From NCBI RefSeq assembly GCF_019207085.1, contig NZ_JAATOM010000005.1:1-64000 (forward strand): DNA of 64,000 bases, given 5' to 3'. Below the pieces are notes generated by a model. The model was not told where the DNA came from. It saw nothing but the letters and a program-made list of their open reading frames with translations, and searched no databases. The position numbers were made by a program, and so were the translations under genes. This DNA is from Variovorax sp. dw_308. Its GTDB lineage: Bacteria; Pseudomonadota; Gammaproteobacteria; Burkholderiales; Burkholderiaceae_C. Below, in pieces: positions 9,899-17,382 of this stretch (position 1 is the stretch's first letter; every line of letters begins with the position of its first letter).

Positions 9899-10873
9899 AT
9901 GGGCGAATTCGACCTCATCGCCAAGTACTTCACCCGGCCGGTGAAGCGCGCGGCGCTGGGCGTCGGCGACGACTGCGCGCTGCTGGCGACCGCGCCCGGC
10001 ATGCAACTGGCCGTGTCGTCCGACATGCTGGTGGAGGGCCGTCACTTCCTCTCGACCGTCGAGCCCGCGCGCCTGGGCCACAAGGCGCTGGCGGTGAACC
10101 TCAGCGACCTGGCCGCCTGCGGCGCGATGCCGCTGGCTTTCACGCTGGCGCTGTCGATGCCGACGGCGGACGAAGCCTGGCTGGCGGGCTTCTCGCGCGG
10201 GCTGCTGGCGCTGGCCGATGAACACGGTTGCGAACTCATCGGCGGCGATACCACGCGCGGGCCGCTCAACATCTGCATCACCGTGTTCGGCGAGGTGCCG
10301 GCCGGCGCGGCCTTGCTGCGCTCTGGCGCGCGGGCCGGCGACGACATCTGGGTCAGCGGCACGCTGGGCGATGCGCGGCTGGCGCTGGAGGCATTCCGCG
10401 GCACGCTGTCGCTGCCAGCGCCGATGCTCAAGCATGCGCGCCTGCGCATGGAACAGCCGACCCCGCGCGTGGCGCTGGGCCTGGCGCTGCGGGGCGTGGC
10501 CACGGCGGCGATCGACGTCAGCGACGGGCTGCTCGGCGACCTGGTTCATATCCTGCTGGCCAGCCGCGTCGGCGCCCGCATCGACGCCGATGCCGCCACG
10601 GACCTGGTCGCGGCCCGGCGCATGCCGTCCCACGCGGAATCCGGCCTCGCGCTGGAGACCCTGCGCACCTGCGCGCTCTCCGGCGGCGACGACTACGAAC
10701 TGGCCTTCACCGCGCGGCCCGACGCACGCGACGCCGTCGAGCAGGCAGGCCGCGCGAGCCACACTGCCGTCACCCGCATCGGCACGGTGGAGCCCACGCC
10801 GGGCATCCGCGTGGTGGATGCCCATGGCGCGCCGTTGGCGCAGCGCTTCGCGGGCTTCGATCACTTCGGGTGA
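9899..10873 (+). CDS. thiL: Thiamine-monophosphate kinase
   Basis: A 324-residue PurM/AIR-synthase-like kinase that phosphorylates thiamine monophosphate to the active cofactor thiamine diphosphate using ATP. Motifs in order are GEFDLIAKYF at the N-terminus, GVGDDCAL, NLSDLAACGA (metal/ATP binding), IGGDTTRGP, DVSDGLLGDL and SGGDDYELAF. The gene starts three bases after the preceding stop, so it ends a three-gene run with the antiporter and YbdK-type ligase. In many betaproteobacteria thiL is followed directly by pgpA; here a PIN module and a membrane protein intervene. Confidence 0.95.
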   Translation: MGEFDLIAKYFTRPVKRAALGVGDDCALLATAPGMQLAVSSDMLVEGRHFLSTVEPARLGHKALAVNLSDLAACGAMPLAFTLALSMPTADEAWLAGFSRGLLALADEHGCELIGGDTTRGPLNICITVFGEVPAGAALLRSGARAGDDIWVSGTLGDARLALEAFRGTLSLPAPMLKHARLRMEQPTPRVALGLALRGVATAAIDVSDGLLGDLVHILLASRVGARIDADAATDLVAARRMPSHAESGLALETLRTCALSGGDDYELAFTARPDARDAVEQAGRASHTAVTRIGTVEPTPGIRVVDAHGAPLAQRFAGFDHFG

Positions 10874-10939
10874 GTGGGCTGCGGGCTTCGCGATTCGCGC
10901 AGAGCTGCGCCAGGCGGGGAAGCGGCGACGCGCCCCGAA

Positions 10940-11359
10940 TCAGGTCTGCAGTGCCAAGCGTTCCCACGCCTGACGGGCTGTGACGATCGGAATGCCTTCG
11001 TAGCTGACGAGCGGCAGCAGGTCGCGCTGATCGCCCGAGGCGATGAGGTCTGCGGCGCCGGCCAGCGCCGCGGCCAGCACCTGGTCGTCGTCCGGGTCGG
11101 TGGGCACCACGCGCGGTACGCTGATGGGGGCGACCACGTGGGCCAGCAGTCGCAGGTCGGCGATGATGCTCTCGGGCGTTTGGCCGGCCAGCCGATTGAA
11201 GAACTTTGCGCGCCCGAGCACGCGTTGCAGCTCGGCCAGCAGGGCTTCGCTGGTACATAGCTCGAACTCTCCCGCTCGCGCGGCATCCAGCAGTTGACGC
11301 GGCAGGCCGGAGGAGATGACGCCCGAGACAATCAGGTTGGTGTCGATGACAAAACGCAT
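10940..11359 (-). CDS. PIN-domain toxin-type endoribonuclease
   Basis: A 139-residue protein of the COG1569 type (putative toxin of a toxin–antitoxin system, PIN family). It begins MRFVIDTNLIVSGVISSG with the first catalytic Asp, has conserved acidic residues in EALLAELQRVL, and carries VPTDPDDDQVLAAALAGAADLIASGD with the remaining active-site Asp cluster. Expected to cleave RNA when free of antitoxin. The antitoxin gene lies 14 bases upstream; a TTG overlapping its stop codon is a possible alternative start, six residues earlier. Confidence 0.85.
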   Translation of the reverse strand: MRFVIDTNLIVSGVISSGLPRQLLDAARAGEFELCTSEALLAELQRVLGRAKFFNRLAGQTPESIIADLRLLAHVVAPISVPRVVPTDPDDDQVLAAALAGAADLIASGDQRDLLPLVSYEGIPIVTARQAWERLALQT

Positions 11360-11373
11360 CGATGCGGCGCCGT

Positions 11374-11610
11374 TCAAGCGCCTTCGCGGCGGGTCTGGCG
11401 ATCGGCCTGGACCTCGGCCTCGATCTCATCCTCGGACAGCGGCGGCAAGCCCAGGGCGTCTATCTTGGCGAAAGTGTCGCCCAGGCGTGCAGCAGCGGCA
11501 GTGCGTTCTTCGCGGGCGGCGAGGAACTCGACAAAGTCCACCACCTCGGCCACGCGGCCGGGCGGCAACTTCTTCAGGCGTTCGATCAAGCGGGATTCAA
11601 GGGCGGTCAT
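11374..11610 (-). CDS. Antitoxin partner of the PIN protein (DUF2281/VapB-like)
   Basis: A 78-residue acidic/basic helical protein beginning MTALESRLIERLKKLPPGRV, with EVVDFVEFLAAREE. That stretch matches the short antitoxins (DUF2281-like) that accompany COG1569 PIN toxins: an N-terminal helical part and an acidic C-terminal tail (LSEDEIEAEVQADRQ) likely to wrap the toxin. AGGAACG provides a ribosome binding site just before the ATG. Antitoxin precedes toxin, the usual order. A dyad at 11664–11683 could be its operator. Confidence 0.75.
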   Translation of the reverse strand: MTALESRLIERLKKLPPGRVAEVVDFVEFLAAREERTAAAARLGDTFAKIDALGLPPLSEDEIEAEVQADRQTRREGA

Positions 11611-11663
11611 GGTTCGTTCCTATATACGCACCAGCGCTGCTGGGTTGCTGCCGAGGTTGTACC

Positions 11664-11683
11664 GCAGGTTTGGTCAAACCCGC
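11664..11683. promoter_or_regulatory. Dyad upstream of the PIN antitoxin, possible operator
   Basis: GCAGGTTTG and CAAACCCGC are nearly perfect inverted arms (8 of 9 pairs) separated by two bases, 54 bases upstream of the antitoxin ATG. Toxin–antitoxin operons usually repress themselves through such dyads, so this is a candidate operator by position only. Confidence 0.3.
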
Positions 11684-11743
11684 ACAACCCTGTGACGCAG
11701 TCACCTTGGCGAAGCCCCGCAACGGGCTTGGCGCCGAGCCCTG

Positions 11744-12178
11744 TCACCCCTGCCGCGCAAACACCCCCCGCAGCGGCGACACGAGCCATATCGTGAGTTG
11801 CAACCCGAGCGCGAGGCTCGCCATGAAAGCCAGGATGCCGCCCATCGTATGGATCGGCTCCATCGGCGCCAGCGGCAGCACCCACATGCCGACCAGGCAG
11901 GACACCATCCAGGACATCAGTACCAACAGGCTGACGACGACGGAGAACGGCACCCCATCGAGGCCCAGCGCCACGAGGCCGTTGGCGAGCGAGCCGCTGT
12001 CGGGGTCCGCATCGCCGTCGCCATGCAGTTGCGTGGGAACACCCAGCCGTGCATCCCCGAACCCGACGATGCCGAGCATGCCCAATAGCCAGTAGATCAG
12101 CACGACACCGAGCAGCGCGGTGAAAATCGCGGTCGGATAGCTCCCCACGGCCGCCACGAAGCTGCCTTCCATACCCAC
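11744..12178 (-). CDS. YqiJ-like membrane protein lacking the C-terminal OB domain
   Basis: A 144-residue membrane protein with three hydrophobic segments (about residues 16–40, 77–101 and 108–132), beginning MGMEGSFVAAVGSYPTAIF and ending TIWLVSPLRGVFARQG. The layout resembles the membrane half of YqiJ/DUF1449 proteins, which normally continue with an OB-fold domain after the 'PLR..F' stretch. Here a stop follows directly, and I find no good continuation in any frame before the antitoxin gene, so the protein seems shortened. Both the family call and the truncation are tentative. Confidence 0.5.
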   Translation of the reverse strand: MGMEGSFVAAVGSYPTAIFTALLGVVLIYWLLGMLGIVGFGDARLGVPTQLHGDGDADPDSGSLANGLVALGLDGVPFSVVVSLLVLMSWMVSCLVGMWVLPLAPMEPIHTMGGILAFMASLALGLQLTIWLVSPLRGVFARQG

Positions 12179-12321
12179 TCCCTGTATTTGTTGTTCCGGA
12201 CCCGGACTGACCCGTGACCCGCGCCGCGGATTGTGCAGGACGCATTGCCGCCTACATGGTCAAAATGCGCAACCCGAGTCTCATTGGACGCCCGCCGGAC
12301 CGATCACCCTCCTTTCCAGAA

Positions 12322-12897
12322 ATGACCGACCCCCATCCACCGGAAATCTCCCACGGCATGCGCGCACCGCCGCTTCGCATGGCGATGCGACGGCCGACCT
12401 TGCGCTTCATGGCGTCGCACCCGGCGCACTGGATCGCGCTCGGCTTCGGCTCCGGCCTGCCGCGCATCGCGCCCGGCACCTTCGGCACCTTGTGGGCCTG
12501 GGCCGTCTACCTGCTGATGCAGCGCTGGCTGGGCGAGGCCGCCATCGGCTGGGTCATCCTGGCCTCGCTGCCCATCGGCTGGTGGGCCTGCACCGTGACG
12601 GCCCGGCACATGAACATCGCCGACCCCGGCAGCATCGTGTGGGACGAGGTGGTCGCGTTCTGGATCATCCTGTGGGTGGTGATGCCCACCGGCTTCATCG
12701 GACAGCTCGTCGCCTTCGTGCTGTTCCGCGTCTTCGATGCAGCCAAGCCCGGCCCAGTGGCCTGGGCGGACGGTCTGTTCAAGCAGGGCGGCGCGGCCGA
12801 GCCCAACTGGTGGCGCGCCGGCTTCGGCATCATCCTGGACGACCTGGTGGCGGCCTTCTGCACCTTGCTGGTGATCGCGGCGGTGCGCGCATGGTGA
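12322..12897 (+). CDS. pgpA: Phosphatidylglycerophosphatase A
   Basis: A 191-residue inner-membrane phosphatase that removes phosphate from phosphatidylglycerol phosphate, the last step to phosphatidylglycerol. Conserved motifs are FGSGLPRIAPGTFGTLWA, DPGSIVWDEVVAFWI and FRVFDAAKPGPVAWAD plus the C-terminal GIILDDLVAAF, with several membrane helices. The N-terminal 30 residues before ASHPAHWIALGFGSGL are variable; the start MTDPHPPEISHGM is a compromise, and a more upstream start is less protein-like. It overlaps pncC by seven bases, so the two are coupled. Confidence 0.94.
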   Translation: MTDPHPPEISHGMRAPPLRMAMRRPTLRFMASHPAHWIALGFGSGLPRIAPGTFGTLWAWAVYLLMQRWLGEAAIGWVILASLPIGWWACTVTARHMNIADPGSIVWDEVVAFWIILWVVMPTGFIGQLVAFVLFRVFDAAKPGPVAWADGLFKQGGAAEPNWWRAGFGIILDDLVAAFCTLLVIAAVRAW

Positions 12898-13382
12898 GCC
12901 GCACCGAAGAACTGCTGCCGCGGCTGGCCGAGCTCATGGTGGCCCGGGGCCTGATGCTGGCCACTGCGGAAAGCTGCACCGGCGGCCTGATCGCCGGCGC
13001 CTGCACCGACCTCTCGGGCTCCTCCGCCTGGTTCGAGCGCGGCCTCGTCTGCTATTCCAACGACGCCAAGATCGAGTTGCTCGGCGTCGACCTGGCGCTC
13101 ATCGTCGCGCATGGCGCGGTCAGCGAGCCGGTGGCCGGCGCGATGGCCGCCGGCGCGGTGGCGCGCTCCCATGCACAGGTGTCGGTCGCGGTCACCGGCG
13201 TCGCCGGGCCGACCGGTGGCACCGAGGCCAAGCCGGTGGGCACCGTCTGGTTCGGCTGGTCGGTGGACGGCATCGTGCGGACCGAACGGCGCCTGTTCGA
13301 CGGCGGCCGCGCGGCGATCCGCGCAGCCACGGTGCAGCACGCCATCGAGACCCTGGTGGCGCTGCTGCAATCCCCACGTTGA
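12891..13382 (+). CDS. pncC: Nicotinamide-nucleotide amidase (CinA C-terminal domain)
   Basis: A 163-residue stand-alone CinA C-terminal domain that deamidates nicotinamide mononucleotide to nicotinic acid mononucleotide in NAD recycling. The motifs TAESCTGGLIAGACTDL, GLVCYSNDAKIELLGV, VAVTGVAGPTGGTEAKPVGTV and the closing helices match the family at full length. The ATG lies inside the end of pgpA (seven-base overlap). The pgpA–cinA/pncC order is common in betaproteobacteria. Confidence 0.95.
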   Translation: MVSRTEELLPRLAELMVARGLMLATAESCTGGLIAGACTDLSGSSAWFERGLVCYSNDAKIELLGVDLALIVAHGAVSEPVAGAMAAGAVARSHAQVSVAVTGVAGPTGGTEAKPVGTVWFGWSVDGIVRTERRLFDGGRAAIRAATVQHAIETLVALLQSPR

Positions 13383-13404
13383 CCCTGTAAAGGAGCCCTG
13401 CCCC

Positions 13405-13893
13405 ATGTCACGCAACGAGGAAACCATCCGCCGCTTCTACGACGCTTTCGCAAAGCTCGATGCCGACACCATGGCCGCCTGCTATGCGCCCGACGCCGTG
13501 TTCAACGACGAGGTGTTCTCGCTGAACGGCGCGCGCGAGATCGGCGGCATGTGGAAGATGCTGTGCAGCGCCACCCGGGCCAAGGGCGCGCAGGTGTGGC
13601 GCCTCACGTACCGCGACGTGGCCGCCGATGGCAACACCGGCCGCGCGCACTGGGACGCGCATTACCTGTTCAGCGCCACCGGCCGCACGGTGGACAACAG
13701 CATCGACGCCCGCATGAGCTTCACGCCCGACGGCAGGATCGCCACGCACACCGACAGCTTCGCGTTCTGGACCTGGGCGCGCCAGGCGCTCGGCTTGCCC
13801 GGCCTGCTGATGGGCTGGTCGCCGATGCTGCGCAACAAGGTGCGCGCGACCGCCGCGGCCAACCTCGCCCTGTTCCAGGCGCGCGGCGGCTGA
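13405..13893 (+). CDS. SnoaL/NTF2-like protein
   Basis: A 162-residue NTF2-like protein of the SnoaL-like group. It starts MSRNEETIRRFYDAFAKLD, the typical first helix, then MAACYAPDAVFNDEVFSLNG, and a curved sheet with AHWDAHYLFSATGR. The AAGGAG site is in good position. These domains act as small isomerases, hydrolases or ligand carriers, and the substrate cannot be deduced here. It follows pncC by 22 bases and may be in the same operon as the next GNAT gene. Confidence 0.8.
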   Translation: MSRNEETIRRFYDAFAKLDADTMAACYAPDAVFNDEVFSLNGAREIGGMWKMLCSATRAKGAQVWRLTYRDVAADGNTGRAHWDAHYLFSATGRTVDNSIDARMSFTPDGRIATHTDSFAFWTWARQALGLPGLLMGWSPMLRNKVRATAAANLALFQARGG

Positions 13894-13912
13894 CCGATTC
13901 CACTCCAAAGGC

Positions 13913-14227
13913 ATGACCATGACCGACATCGCGATCAAGAACGACACCGCCCAGCACCGCTACGAGGCCACGATCGAGGGCGCGCTGGCGGGCTACTGCG
14001 AATACAACCTGCTGCGCGAAGCCATCATGTTCACCCACACCGAGGTGCTGGAGGCTTTCGAGGGCAAGGGCGTGGGCTCGGCCATCGCGCGCCACGTGCT
14101 CGACGATGCGCGGGCGCAGGGCCTGCATGTGATCCCGGTGTGCCAGTTCATCGCCGGCTACATCCGCAAGCATCCCGACTATGCCGACCTGGTGCGCGCG
14201 GACATGCGCAGGGCTTTCAAGATCTGA
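13913..14227 (+). CDS. YjdJ-like GNAT-fold acetyltransferase
   Basis: A 104-residue minimal GNAT-like protein of the COG2388 type. HRYEATIEGALAGYCEYNLL is the N-terminal sheet, FTHTEVLEAFEGKGVGSAIA contains the acetyl-CoA pyrophosphate-binding loop (EGKGVGSA), and VIPVCQFIAGYIRKHPDY is the characteristic C-terminal stretch. Short versions of this fold bind acetyl-CoA, and the acceptor is unknown. Two Met codons (13913, 13919) could start it. It ends 15 bases before the large inverted repeat that separates it from the convergent gene. Confidence 0.88.
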   Translation: MTMTDIAIKNDTAQHRYEATIEGALAGYCEYNLLREAIMFTHTEVLEAFEGKGVGSAIARHVLDDARAQGLHVIPVCQFIAGYIRKHPDYADLVRADMRRAFKI

Positions 14228-14241
14228 ATGCGAGATCGGGA

Positions 14242-14370
14242 TCGGACTTGACCGTACGCGAAGGGCGCGAAGGTACGCGAAGGACGCGAAAAATTCAAAA
14301 AAAATCTCTTCGGGGTTTCTTTCGCGTCCTTCGCGAAACCTTCGCGTCCTTCGCGTACGGCCAAGTCCGA
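14242..14370. repeat. Large imperfect inverted repeat (MITE/REP-like, probable bidirectional terminator)
   Basis: The left arm (14242–14290) and right arm (14321–14370) pair almost completely; I count two mismatches and a small indel, around a 30-base AT-rich loop. Each arm contains two tandem copies of a CGCGAAGGACGCGAAGG-like unit, so direct repeats are nested inside the inverted repeat. The outer ends are TCGGACTTG and its mirror CAAGTCCGA. It fills the gap between two convergent genes, so its RNA would fold into a long hairpin on either strand. It looks like a dispersed repeat element, but no second copy is visible in this window. Confidence 0.8.
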
Positions 14371-14402
14371 ATTCGACGGCCGTTGATCCAATACCGCCCT
14401 GC

Positions 14403-14828
14403 TCAAGCCGCCGGGCGGCTGCGATAGAGGCTCGCATGCGCCAGCGAGTAGTCCTCCAGCGGCCCAAGCCGAATGTCCTCCGCCCGAGGCATCGTCGGCT
14501 GCAGGTACACGAACGCCTCGACAGATTCGCCGTCCTCGTCACCGCGCTTCACGACCCCGATGCGCAGCCGCCGATAGCCATCCGGCTCGGTGATGCGCTC
14601 AAGCGCATCCATGCGCGCCAGCGCGCCTTCATCCACCTCGAACAACTGCCCCGCCACCCGATGCCCCTGGCCCGGCAGATCGATCATCCAGGGCGAATGC
14701 CGCTCGCCCACCAGGTACAGCGGATAACTCTCCACCGTGACGAACTCGCCGGCAATGCGCCGACCCTCGTTGGTCGCGAAATTCGGGAATCCCTGCTTCA
14801 GCGTGCCGAACACGAAGACACGCGCCAC
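14403..14828 (-). CDS. Gamma-glutamylcyclotransferase-like protein (AIG2/YtfP)
   Basis: A 141-residue GGCT-fold protein. The signature FVFGTLKQGFPN at the N-terminus forms the substrate loop, and VAGQLFEVDEGALARMDALE is the conserved stretch with the catalytic Glu region. YtfP-type members remove gamma-glutamyl groups or cleave gamma-glutamylamines, and the exact substrate is unknown. The next gene upstream (UPF0149) ends three bases before this start, so both are likely one transcript. Confidence 0.86.
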   Translation of the reverse strand: MARVFVFGTLKQGFPNFATNEGRRIAGEFVTVESYPLYLVGERHSPWMIDLPGQGHRVAGQLFEVDEGALARMDALERITEPDGYRRLRIGVVKRGDEDGESVEAFVYLQPTMPRAEDIRLGPLEDYSLAHASLYRSRPAA

Positions 14829-14831
14829 GCC

Positions 14832-15614
14832 TCAACCCGCCCCGTGGCACTTCTTGTACTTCTTCCCACTCCCGCAGGGACACGGATCGTTGCGCCCCGG
14901 CGTCGGCTCCTTGCGGATGGTCTCCACGCGCGGGCCCATGCTTTTCCAGAGCTGGCGCAGGTCGTACACCGCCCAGATCGCGGCACCGAAATCGTCCAGG
15001 CGCTGCTGGCTCAGGCTGGGCGGGGCGGTCTCGCTGAACATCGAGATGGTGGGCGCGGCCTTGTCGTCCTCGGTGAGTTCGACGATGCAGTCCAGCGCGT
15101 CGTCGAGCATGCCGGCGGCTTCCTTGTCGCGCGGCGCGGCCCAGTCCTTGGGCCAGTTCTCGACCGCGTACATGAAGCCGAGCGCCCACACCTGCGCAAA
15201 GGAAGGGATCGCCTCGCCGGCCGATTCGGCGCGTTCCTCCTCGGGCAGCGAGGCCAGGGCGCCGCGCACATCCAGCACCTCGGGCTGGTAGGTGCGCTCG
15301 TCATCGAGCGATTCGACCGGCGCGTCCAGGCCTTGCTCGATCTCCTGCCAGCGCCGCTTCCAGTGCCAGACGAATTCCATGTACTTGGCCGGTTTGAATT
15401 CGTCGCCGAGCAGCACGGGCCAGTACTCATCGGGCGGAATCGGGCGGCGCGAGCAGATCAGCGCCGCCATGAAGCCCTCGCAGAATTCCCACTGCGGAAC
15501 CTCGTCGTCGGCCTCGCGCATGAGGTCGAGTTCGCGGTCCAGCACGTCGAAATCGTCGGGGGTGAGCGGCGCCGCCGTGGCGCCGGTGGAGGGGGTGTCG
15601 TTGCTGGTAGTCAT
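14832..15614 (-). CDS. YecA/UPF0149 family protein with SEC-C zinc motif
   Basis: A 260-residue protein combining the UPF0149 helical domain (about 20–195; [34 protein letters not shown]) with a C-terminal SEC-C motif [19 protein letters not shown] (about 240–258) that binds zinc as in SecA. YecA of E. coli associates with ribosomes and nascent chains, so a role near translation or secretion is plausible, by family knowledge only. The zinc cysteines and His are intact. Confidence 0.9.
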   Translation of the reverse strand: MTTSNDTPSTGATAAPLTPDDFDVLDRELDLMREADDEVPQWEFCEGFMAALICSRRPIPPDEYWPVLLGDEFKPAKYMEFVWHWKRRWQEIEQGLDAPVESLDDERTYQPEVLDVRGALASLPEEERAESAGEAIPSFAQVWALGFMYAVENWPKDWAAPRDKEAAGMLDDALDCIVELTEDDKAAPTISMFSETAPPSLSQQRLDDFGAAIWAVYDLRQLWKSMGPRVETIRKEPTPGRNDPCPCGSGKKYKKCHGAG

Positions 15615-15683
15615 GGTGGCGCAAAAAAGAGCCCTCTATGATGCAACACGCGTCGACCGGCCGAGGCCATCATTGCAATTCCC

Positions 15684-17360
15684 ATGACATCTCCGATACC
15701 GACCCGATACACCGCCTTCGCGCTGTGTGTCCTCGGCCTGCTGGCCAGCCTGGCATGCCTGCTGCTGTGGCCGTGGCTCTGGCGCGGCTGGATCGGAACG
15801 GCGGCCTTCGCCGCCCTCACCGCCACCGGCGTGCACGACGTGCGGCAGACGCGCCACGCCATCCTGCGCAATTACCCCGTCATCGGTCATTTGCGCTTCC
15901 TGTTCGAATACGTCCGGCCCGAGGTGCGGCAGTACTTCATCGAGAGCGACGCCGAGGCCATGCCTTTTTCGCGCGCGCAGCGCTCGCTGGTGTACCAGCG
16001 CGCCAAGGGCGACCCGGACAACAGGCCCTTCGGCACGCAGCTCAACGTGACCATCGCGGGCTACGAGTGGATCAACCATTCGATGCGGCCGACCAAACTC
16101 GCGAACCACGACTTCCGCATCACCATCGGCGCCGACTGCGCGCAGCCCTACAGCGCCAGCGTGTTCAACATCTCGGCGATGAGCTTCGGCGCGCTGTCGG
16201 CAAACGCGATCATGGCGCTGAACCAGGGCGCGAAGATGGGCGGCTTCGCCCACGACACCGGCGAAGGCTCCATCTCGCGGCACCATCGCGTGCACGGCGG
16301 CGACCTGATCTGGGAGATCGGCTCCGGCTACTTCGGCTGCCGCAACGAGGACGGCAGCTTCAGCGAGGAGCGCTTCATCAAGGCCGCCGCCGACCCGCAG
16401 GTGCGCATGATCGAGATCAAGCTCAGCCAGGGCGCCAAGCCGGGCCACGGCGGCGTGCTGCCCGGCCCCAAGGTCACGGCCGAGATCGCGGCGGCGCGCG
16501 GCGTGCCGATCGGCGTGGACTGCATCTCGCCTTCGTCGCACAGCGCCTTCACCACGCCGCTGGAAATGATGCGGTTCATCGCGCGGCTGCGCGAACTGTC
16601 GGGCGGCAAGCCGACCGGCTTCAAGTTCTGCCTGGGCCATCCGTGGGAATGGTTCGGCATCGTCAAGGCGATGCAGCAGAGCGGCATCACGCCGGACTTC
16701 ATCGTGGTCGACGGGGCCGAGGGCGGCACCGGCGCCGCACCCGTGGAGTTCACCGACCACGTCGGCGCGCCGCTGCAGGAGGGCCTGCTGCTGGTGCACA
16801 ACACGCTGGTGGGCGTGAACCTGCGCGAGCGCATCAAGCTCGGCTGCGCCGGCAAGGTGATCTCGGCCTTCGACGTGGCCCGCATGATGGCGCTCGGCGC
16901 CGACTGGTGCAACGCGGCGCGCGGCTTCATGATGTCGCTGGGCTGCATCCAGGCGCAGACCTGCCATACCGGCCATTGCCCGACCGGCGTCACCACGCAG
17001 GACCCGCAGCGGCAGAAGGCGCTGGTGGTGGACACCAAGGCCGACCGCGTGCGCAACTTCCATCGCAGCACGCTGCATGCGCTGCAGGAACTGGTGCAGG
17101 CCGCCGGGCTCGACCATCCGCAGCAGATCACCGCGCACCACATCGTGCGGCGCATCTCCGACACCGAGGTGCGACTGCTGTCGAACCTCATCATGCAGGT
17201 GCAGCCGGGCGCCCTGCTCGGCCCGCTGGACAACCAGCACAACGTCTTCCGCACCTATTGGCCGCTGGCCAGCGCCGACAGCTTCCAGCCGCGGATGAAC
17301 ACGGCCCGCCTGCCGGTCGTCGACAGCGCGCAGGAGATGGCGCCCGCCGCCGCGGCCTGA
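15684..17360 (+). CDS. FMN-binding glutamate synthase family protein
   Basis: A 558-residue protein with one or two N-terminal membrane segments (about 8–32, possibly 36–46) and the FMN-binding TIM-barrel domain of glutamate synthase. Typical stretches are FNISAMSFGALSANAIMALN, HDTGEGSISRHH, EIKLSQGAKPGHGG, VVDGAEGGTGAAP and the iron–sulfur cysteine stretch SLGCIQAQTCHTGHCPTGV. It lacks the glutaminase domain of GltB, so it is not a complete glutamate synthase; the membrane anchor suggests an oxidoreductase acting at the inner membrane. The reaction is not established. It is followed 22 bases later by a kinase-like gene. Confidence 0.9.
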   Translation: MTSPIPTRYTAFALCVLGLLASLACLLLWPWLWRGWIGTAAFAALTATGVHDVRQTRHAILRNYPVIGHLRFLFEYVRPEVRQYFIESDAEAMPFSRAQRSLVYQRAKGDPDNRPFGTQLNVTIAGYEWINHSMRPTKLANHDFRITIGADCAQPYSASVFNISAMSFGALSANAIMALNQGAKMGGFAHDTGEGSISRHHRVHGGDLIWEIGSGYFGCRNEDGSFSEERFIKAAADPQVRMIEIKLSQGAKPGHGGVLPGPKVTAEIAAARGVPIGVDCISPSSHSAFTTPLEMMRFIARLRELSGGKPTGFKFCLGHPWEWFGIVKAMQQSGITPDFIVVDGAEGGTGAAPVEFTDHVGAPLQEGLLLVHNTLVGVNLRERIKLGCAGKVISAFDVARMMALGADWCNAARGFMMSLGCIQAQTCHTGHCPTGVTTQDPQRQKALVVDTKADRVRNFHRSTLHALQELVQAAGLDHPQQITAHHIVRRISDTEVRLLSNLIMQVQPGALLGPLDNQHNVFRTYWPLASADSFQPRMNTARLPVVDSAQEMAPAAAA

Positions 17361-17382
17361 AAGTTGCCTGCGTCCTGATCCA

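Noticed and set aside
8063..10864. 933-codon minus-strand frame across the antiporter, ligase and thiL genes
   Set aside because: It is the antisense shadow of three well-supported genes and is dominated by Arg/Gln/His/Ala.
11713..11732. AAGCCC/GGGCTT hairpin downstream of the YqiJ-like gene as a terminator
   Set aside because: The stem is only six bases and no T-run follows on the minus strand.
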